Assembly: GCA_040758525.1 (NCBI GenBank)
Contig: JBFLVQ010000136.1
Span: 1 to 16,288 of the forward strand
DNA: 16,288 nt
Direction: 5' to 3'
DNA from: JBFLVQ01 sp040758525
GTDB lineage: Bacteria; Acidobacteriota; Blastocatellia; Chloracidobacteriales; JADJPF01
Shown: positions 12,658 to 16,288 of the stretch, piece after piece
Numbering within the stretch: position 1 is the first letter of the stretch
Layout of the letters: every line of letters begins with the position of its first letter
Position numbers and translations under genes: made by a program
Notes under the pieces: model-generated
What the model was told of the DNA's origin: nothing
What the model saw: only the letters and a program-made list of their open reading frames with translations
The model's database searches: none

Positions 12658-13923
12658 CTACCTACTACTATTCAATAGCCAACTACCGCCATTGATAATA
12701 ACAGCCTTGGGGCTTGTGCCATTCTCATTGCCGGGATAAACAAAGAATGTGCAGCTCTCTTTTCTACCATCGTCATAATTAAGCTGAAGAGTATAGTTAT
12801 TGATTCGATAAGTTCCACTACCTCTACTATTGATATTAGTAGAGGTTCTTGAGTTAGACGTAGCCACTCCTGAATTAGCAAATCCCTGCTCAGTGAACCT
12901 GCCATCACTACCAAAGGTGATAAAAATAGTACTACTGGCACTACCAGTAGCAACCCCGCCAGATAGATTGAAATAGTTCGATATGGAATAGGTACCGGCG
13001 ATTAGACCGTTATATCTTTTTACCTCATCATAACGGATCTTGTTAATAGTAATAGCATCTTTAATTCGCTGGAAATCTAAGCTCTGTGCAGCTCTCTCTC
13101 CTAACCAGTTGATAGCAATCTTATTGCCTTCAATTCGGTAATAGCCGCAAATATTAGGGCTAGTCTTAGTAGCAGCATCAAAATCAAAGTTGTCGATACT
13201 GCCACCTTTGGGCAGGCCATTGTAGAGACGTCCATCAGGAAAGAAGAGATAGTAGGTTTGTACTACTCTGGTTTCAAACAGATTGGTGCGAATATTGAGT
13301 TGCTGACGAGTCTCTGTTCTGGTGAATAGTCCCGATATTCCATTGCCAGATCCACTACTACGATCTATTGAGCTAGGCAGAGACTTCTTAGCAACATTGA
13401 GCGTTGTTCCATTTATGAACTCTTTCACAACAGGTTGATATTTAACAAAGGCATCCTTGTTGTTAGCCACATAAACAATCATATGTATACTAGAACCATC
13501 ACTTAATCCCAGATAATAGCGAAAGAGTTGCTGTCCTTTTCCATCATCGGTAATAACACCACTGGCAAGCGTGTCATAGCCATCTGAATTACGCCCTGAT
13601 TCAGTAGCAAGGAATGTTGTTACTTTTAACCCTTTATGAGCATCCACTAAAGCCTGTTCAAAGACAGTGCGAAAACTTTTCCCTTTCAGAGCTTCTCCAG
13701 GCAATACCGTGATAATGACACCCTGCGATGTATCAGCAGGTCTTAATAGTGTGCCTTCTGGTCTATCGATACGTTGCCAGCCAGTAGGAGTATTAAACCG
13801 TAAGCTACTCGATTCTGGTGCAGAACTTGATTTAACTTGAGCGCATCCGATCACTGCGAATAAGAACGAAGTAAGGACAATGGACAGGCTCATACCAATA
13901 CTTGTTGAGAAAAGTCGCTTCAT
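12658..13923 (-). CDS. lipoprotein with PsbP-like and barrel-like domains
   Basis: A 421-residue protein. ATG 13923 has AAGAGG about 7 nt upstream and gives a proper lipoprotein signal, MKRLFSTSIGMS... with lipobox VIGC; further upstream in-frame codons would ruin it. Residues 40-170 (FNTPTGWQRIDRPEGTLLRP...) resemble the PsbP/DUF1795-like alpha-beta fold. Residues 200-421 contain two related beta-rich units, each with a YYLFFPDGRLY or IFITFGSDGRFT strand and a GYYRIEGNKI or GTYRINNYTL strand, suggesting a duplicated lipocalin-like domain. It would sit on a membrane facing the periplasm. It is the last gene of the - strand operon, 82 nt after the transglycosylase, so partial independent expression is possible. 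Substrate unknown. Confidence 0.9.
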   Translation of the reverse strand: MKRLFSTSIGMSLSIVLTSFLFAVIGCAQVKSSSAPESSSLRFNTPTGWQRIDRPEGTLLRPADTSQGVIITVLPGEALKGKSFRTVFEQALVDAHKGLKVTTFLATESGRNSDGYDTLASGVITDDGKGQQLFRYYLGLSDGSSIHMIVYVANNKDAFVKYQPVVKEFINGTTLNVAKKSLPSSIDRSSGSGNGISGLFTRTETRQQLNIRTNLFETRVVQTYYLFFPDGRLYNGLPKGGSIDNFDFDAATKTSPNICGYYRIEGNKIAINWLGERAAQSLDFQRIKDAITINKIRYDEVKRYNGLIAGTYSISNYFNLSGGVATGSASSTIFITFGSDGRFTEQGFANSGVATSNSRTSTNINSRGSGTYRINNYTLQLNYDDGRKESCTFFVYPGNENGTSPKAVIINGGSWLLNSSR

Positions 13924-13993
13924 AAAAGACCTCTTTCTTATAAAAATGCTGTGATTTGATGCTTTCCTGTTATTGGAAGATGCTAATAGGCAA

Positions 13994-14014
13994 GCTCCAT
14001 TCTGGTTATGGAGC
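13994..14014 (-). promoter_or_regulatory. hairpin overlapping the transglycosylase stop
   Basis: GCTCCAT (13994-14000) and ATGGAGC (14008-14014) pair perfectly and include the stop codon at 14006-14008. No T run follows on the - strand. It may adjust expression of the downstream lipoprotein or protect the mRNA end. Confidence 0.45.
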
Positions 14015-14602
14015 AATCCGTTGAGCTGATCTACTATAAGTTATCTGTTCACTAGTGTATGGATCTTTATCCAGGCTAGCTGCAAGTTTACGTGCTCTGC
14101 GATAGTTGGCGATTATTGAACGTACATATCCTACTGTCTCTCGATATGGAGGTACTCGTCTACCATGTCTTTCAACAGCATTCTCACCTGCATTATAACC
14201 GGCCAGCGCCAGGTCCAGACGTCCAAACCTACTCATTAAAAATCTTAAATAAAGACATGCTCCGGCAATTGCTTGATCTGGATCATATGGGTTAGTAATA
14301 CCAAAGCGTCTTGCTGTTCCAGGCATAAATTGCATCAGTCCCGCAGCTCCTTTGGGTGAAGTTAGATTGGGACGAAAATTAGTCTCACAACGCATAATCT
14401 CAGTGATGAGTTGGGGATCGACATAATACTTTCGTGAAATAGTCACTATTTTCTCTGCCAGTTGCTCTGTCATATAGGTTTTAGGAAGCTTAGCCTGTCG
14501 ATTACTCTGACCAGATCTTTGTCTTTGTCCGGCCATTACTGGAATAGCACCTATCATTGCAATCATCATAACAATAGCTGTTGCTAAAAGTAGCCTTTTC
14601 AT
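14006..14602 (-). CDS. lytic transglycosylase, SLT family
   Basis: A 198-residue enzyme that cuts peptidoglycan between MurNAc and GlcNAc. A signal peptide (MKRLLLATAIVMMIAMIGAI...) sends it to the periplasm. The SLT domain fills residues ~40-170. It has the catalytic Glu73 in MRCETNFRP, GLMQFMPGTARRFG, then ALAGYNAGENAV and PPYRETVGYV. The motifs are complete. ATG 14602 has GAGG close by; TTG 14611 is a possible longer start. The small size and lack of extra domains fit the specialised transglycosylases that open the wall for secretion or conjugation machines (VirB1-like), and the operon context is compatible. It begins 20 nt after the ATPase gene. Confidence 0.95.
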   Translation of the reverse strand: MKRLLLATAIVMMIAMIGAIPVMAGQRQRSGQSNRQAKLPKTYMTEQLAEKIVTISRKYYVDPQLITEIMRCETNFRPNLTSPKGAAGLMQFMPGTARRFGITNPYDPDQAIAGACLYLRFLMSRFGRLDLALAGYNAGENAVERHGRRVPPYRETVGYVRSIIANYRRARKLAASLDKDPYTSEQITYSRSAQRIAP

Positions 14603-14610
14603 AAGCCTCA

Positions 14611-14629
14611 AGCCTGAACTGCTCAGGCT
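14611..14629 (-). promoter_or_regulatory. hairpin at the ATPase-transglycosylase junction
   Basis: AGCCTGA (14611-14617) and TCAGGCT (14623-14629) pair perfectly around ACTGC. The stem includes the ATPase stop codon and ends 8 nt before the next start, so it could couple or limit translation. Confidence 0.45.
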
Positions 14630-15621
14630 GCCTCATTCAGACCAACACCTGCAACTGATAGTTCTTTGATGAACACTCCCATCTGTTTATCAACCAACGA
14701 GAGCAAGTATCTGGCATTTCCACACAAGCGGTTACTATCTTCTGTATTCTTGCTAAGGGCAAAGAGTGTTTCTACTATTACCGTATCGGTTAACTTATTA
14801 ACTCTTCTACGCTGTAAAGCCCTCGCCCACATTATCGCTTCAGATATCGTGATATGCTTTTCCAGCCCGATCTGTCTCTGTACCATTAGCAAGTCCAGAA
14901 AGAGCGCTATTTCTCTTACTACTGAATCACTCAGATGTGGAACCTCTTGTTTGAGTATCAAGTATTGTCTGAGTCTGGTAGCCTCTGGCAGCCATAAGTA
15001 TCTTCCCCTTCTTAGTACTGGTATGGAGAGTGAATCTACCTGTCCATTAGTACCAGCATTAGATGTAATAAAAGTACGCGGCGGCACTCCAGAGGCTGGT
15101 GTAATACGCTCTCCTGTCTCTGGTATAGTAATGGCACTCTCTTCTAAGAACTCCAGCAGCATTGCCTCAAATGCCTTGTTGCGTGGAGCTTTATCCAGCT
15201 CATCTATTAGCAGCACGACATTTTTATTAGGGTCTTGCAAAGCTTGCACAAGTGCGCCAGGCAGTATTGTTTCTCTTCGATAAATAACAGTTTTAGGATC
15301 AGACAGAGGCTGGCCTCTCTTTTGTGCATCCTTAAGAGCCTGCTTCATATAGAACTTCTGCAATACCTTATTCCAGGTATAGAGGGCTTCTCTTCTTCCT
15401 ACGTCTTCCATACAAGGCAGTCGATAGAATGATGCCTGCTTGATTTTAGCTACCAGTATGCCAAGCCTTGATTTACCAGTACCGGGAAAGCCTTCAGCAA
15501 TCAATGGACCTTGACAGGATTGCCACCAATCCTCTAGCGCAATACAGATCTGTCGATCTGCATAGTAGCCATGCTCTGCCAGATCTTTTAACCATTGATA
15601 GATTTCAGCATCATTATTCAT
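14623..15621 (-). CDS. MoxR-like AAA ATPase
   Basis: A 332-residue P-loop ATPase. Walker A is GFPGTGKS (44-51), Walker B VVLLIDELDKA (135-145), sensor 1 TSN (186-188) and an arginine-finger-like RRGR (204-207). PETGERITP and SGVPPRTFITSN between them are typical of MoxR/AAA_5 proteins, which remodel partner complexes, often with a VWA protein. The insert at ~80-115 is longer than usual. ATG 15621 overlaps the stop of the upstream thioredoxin-like gene (ATGA), so the two are translationally coupled. A link to the VWA protein at 10892 is only a possibility. A loading ATPase for an envelope machine is another reading. Confidence 0.92.
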   Translation of the reverse strand: MNNDAEIYQWLKDLAEHGYYADRQICIALEDWWQSCQGPLIAEGFPGTGKSRLGILVAKIKQASFYRLPCMEDVGRREALYTWNKVLQKFYMKQALKDAQKRGQPLSDPKTVIYRRETILPGALVQALQDPNKNVVLLIDELDKAPRNKAFEAMLLEFLEESAITIPETGERITPASGVPPRTFITSNAGTNGQVDSLSIPVLRRGRYLWLPEATRLRQYLILKQEVPHLSDSVVREIALFLDLLMVQRQIGLEKHITISEAIMWARALQRRRVNKLTDTVIVETLFALSKNTEDSNRLCGNARYLLSLVDKQMGVFIKELSVAGVGLNEAA

Positions 15622-16288
15622 CTTCTTACCTCAGTGCTTTCTGCTGCCTCAATAGCTTTGCCATCTTTCAAATGGATAAAGGTTGGTAATATCACACCAC
15701 CAAGACTCTCTAGTTGTTTATCAGTAATAGGAATAACTTGATAATCAAGTTTGAGGCTAGCTCGCCACTGGGCAACATCCTGTGATGGAGCTGCTGCCAG
15801 CACTATCAGCTTATCCTTGTTATTGAGCAGCTTCAGTCTTATTGCCTCTCGCTCACAATCACCACAGCTTATCGAGAAGAGTGCAACTATGTACTCACCC
15901 TTATCAATATTCAACTCTCTGGCAACTGCTTCACGATCTGCGGCAGTGCTGGCAAGAAGATTTTCTATTGGCTGCCATTTGAACCTAATCCGTGCAGAAC
16001 TCTGTTTACCAAGCAATGCATATAGGGAAATGGCAGGATTATTGTAGAGGCCCATTATCACACTGACTATTCCATACACAGAAATGACTATACAAAGCAA
16101 TCCCAACAATGGCCATCTACGATTATAAGGAGTTAACTGCGCTTCTATCCGAGCAAAGTAGTTCTGGATAGGTAGAACAATAGGCTCTAGCGCAGCACGT
16201 ATTCGCTGCGCTATCCAGTCCTCAATATAATTAAAGAATGCTTCTATCCGCTCTCGCTGCCTCTTTTGCCAAGCTAGTAGCGTGCGTA
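15618..16288 (-). CDS. membrane-anchored thioredoxin-like protein, N-terminus cut by window edge
   Basis: The frame stays open to the right edge, so the gene is longer than a TTG start near 16109 would give; at least 222 residues are present. The first ~57 are charged helices (RQRERIEAFFNYIEDW..., PIQNYFARIEAQL) on the cytoplasmic side. A membrane helix follows (~58-80, WPLLGLLCIVISVYGIVSV), then a periplasmic thioredoxin-like domain. The latter has FSISCGDCEREA (CxxC, Cys141/Cys144 in the part seen) and a likely cis-Pro in GVILPTFIHL. It may reduce or move disulfides, or hold a TlpA-like role. CGDC is an unusual active-site pair. It is the first visible gene of the operon and overlaps the ATPase gene by ATGA. 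Confidence 0.85.
   Translation of the reverse strand, partial: RTLLAWQKRQRERIEAFFNYIEDWIAQRIRAALEPIVLPIQNYFARIEAQLTPYNRRWPLLGLLCIVISVYGIVSVIMGLYNNPAISLYALLGKQSSARIRFKWQPIENLLASTAADREAVARELNIDKGEYIVALFSISCGDCEREAIRLKLLNNKDKLIVLAAAPSQDVAQWRASLKLDYQVIPITDKQLESLGGVILPTFIHLKDGKAIEAAESTEVRR

Noticed and set aside
14666..15432. 205- and 65-codon + frames
   Set aside because: Antisense to the MoxR-like ATPase; serine- and cysteine-rich shadow translation.

Overview
The window reads as an accessory, mobile-element-rich stretch of a Gram-negative bacterium. A lipoprotein lipobox, a secreted lytic transglycosylase and a membrane-anchored thioredoxin-like protein all point to a two-membrane envelope. 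I cannot name the species. The generally AT-leaning composition and the style of the VWA and IS1 proteins would fit an Acidobacteriota-, Planctomycetota- or Cyanobacteria-like host, but that is only an impression. Plasmid, integrated element or genomic island are all possible; no replication or integrase gene is visible.

Left part (1-4410): three small genes of unknown function on the + strand (388-780, 2218-~2420 and 4089-4409) have been invaded by two unrelated elements. One is a complete IS1-family insertion sequence (801-2050) with 22-bp perfect inverted repeats, an 8-bp target duplication and a transposase that needs a -1 frameshift on an A7 run. The other is an IscB element (about 2421-4045) carrying a full-length RNA-guided nuclease gene (iscB, - strand), a folded omega/HEARO RNA upstream of it and a right-end hairpin, but no TnpA. 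Removing the IscB element restores an in-frame stop for the 2218 gene, so the empty site can be reconstructed, and the predicted guide lies on that same site.

Middle left (4329-5404, - strand): a coupled two-gene unit. The first gene is a DUF4365 protein with a D...QxK nuclease-like signature. The second is a small protein with a soluble N-terminal domain and two C-terminal membrane helices. This is the best candidate here for an undescribed, defence-type system.

Centre (5514-9816): a phage- or plasmid-like cassette. A ribbon-helix-helix regulator (- strand) faces a strong sigma70-type promoter (+ strand) across a region holding three related palindromes. The + transcript starts with a ~170-nt leader that can form a pseudoknot. 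It then encodes a small protein, a RecT-like annealing protein, two small conserved-looking proteins, a methyltransferase-fold protein lacking the usual catalytic motif, and an XF1762-type GNAT protein. A strong terminator lies inside the cassette (8061-8095).

Right centre (9817-12657): a scrapyard with the 3' tail of a group II intron, the C-terminal remnant of an IS66 transposase, a small frameshifted reading frame, an intact secreted VWA-domain protein, another gene fragment and a 43-residue basic protein gene.

Right end (12658-16288, - strand): an envelope-related operon, in transcription order a thioredoxin-like membrane protein (cut by the window edge), a MoxR-like AAA ATPase, a lytic transglycosylase and a lipoprotein. 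The first two overlap by ATGA, and hairpins overlap the stop codons of the second and third. The set resembles accessory genes of a secretion or conjugation apparatus, but no core secretion gene is in view.
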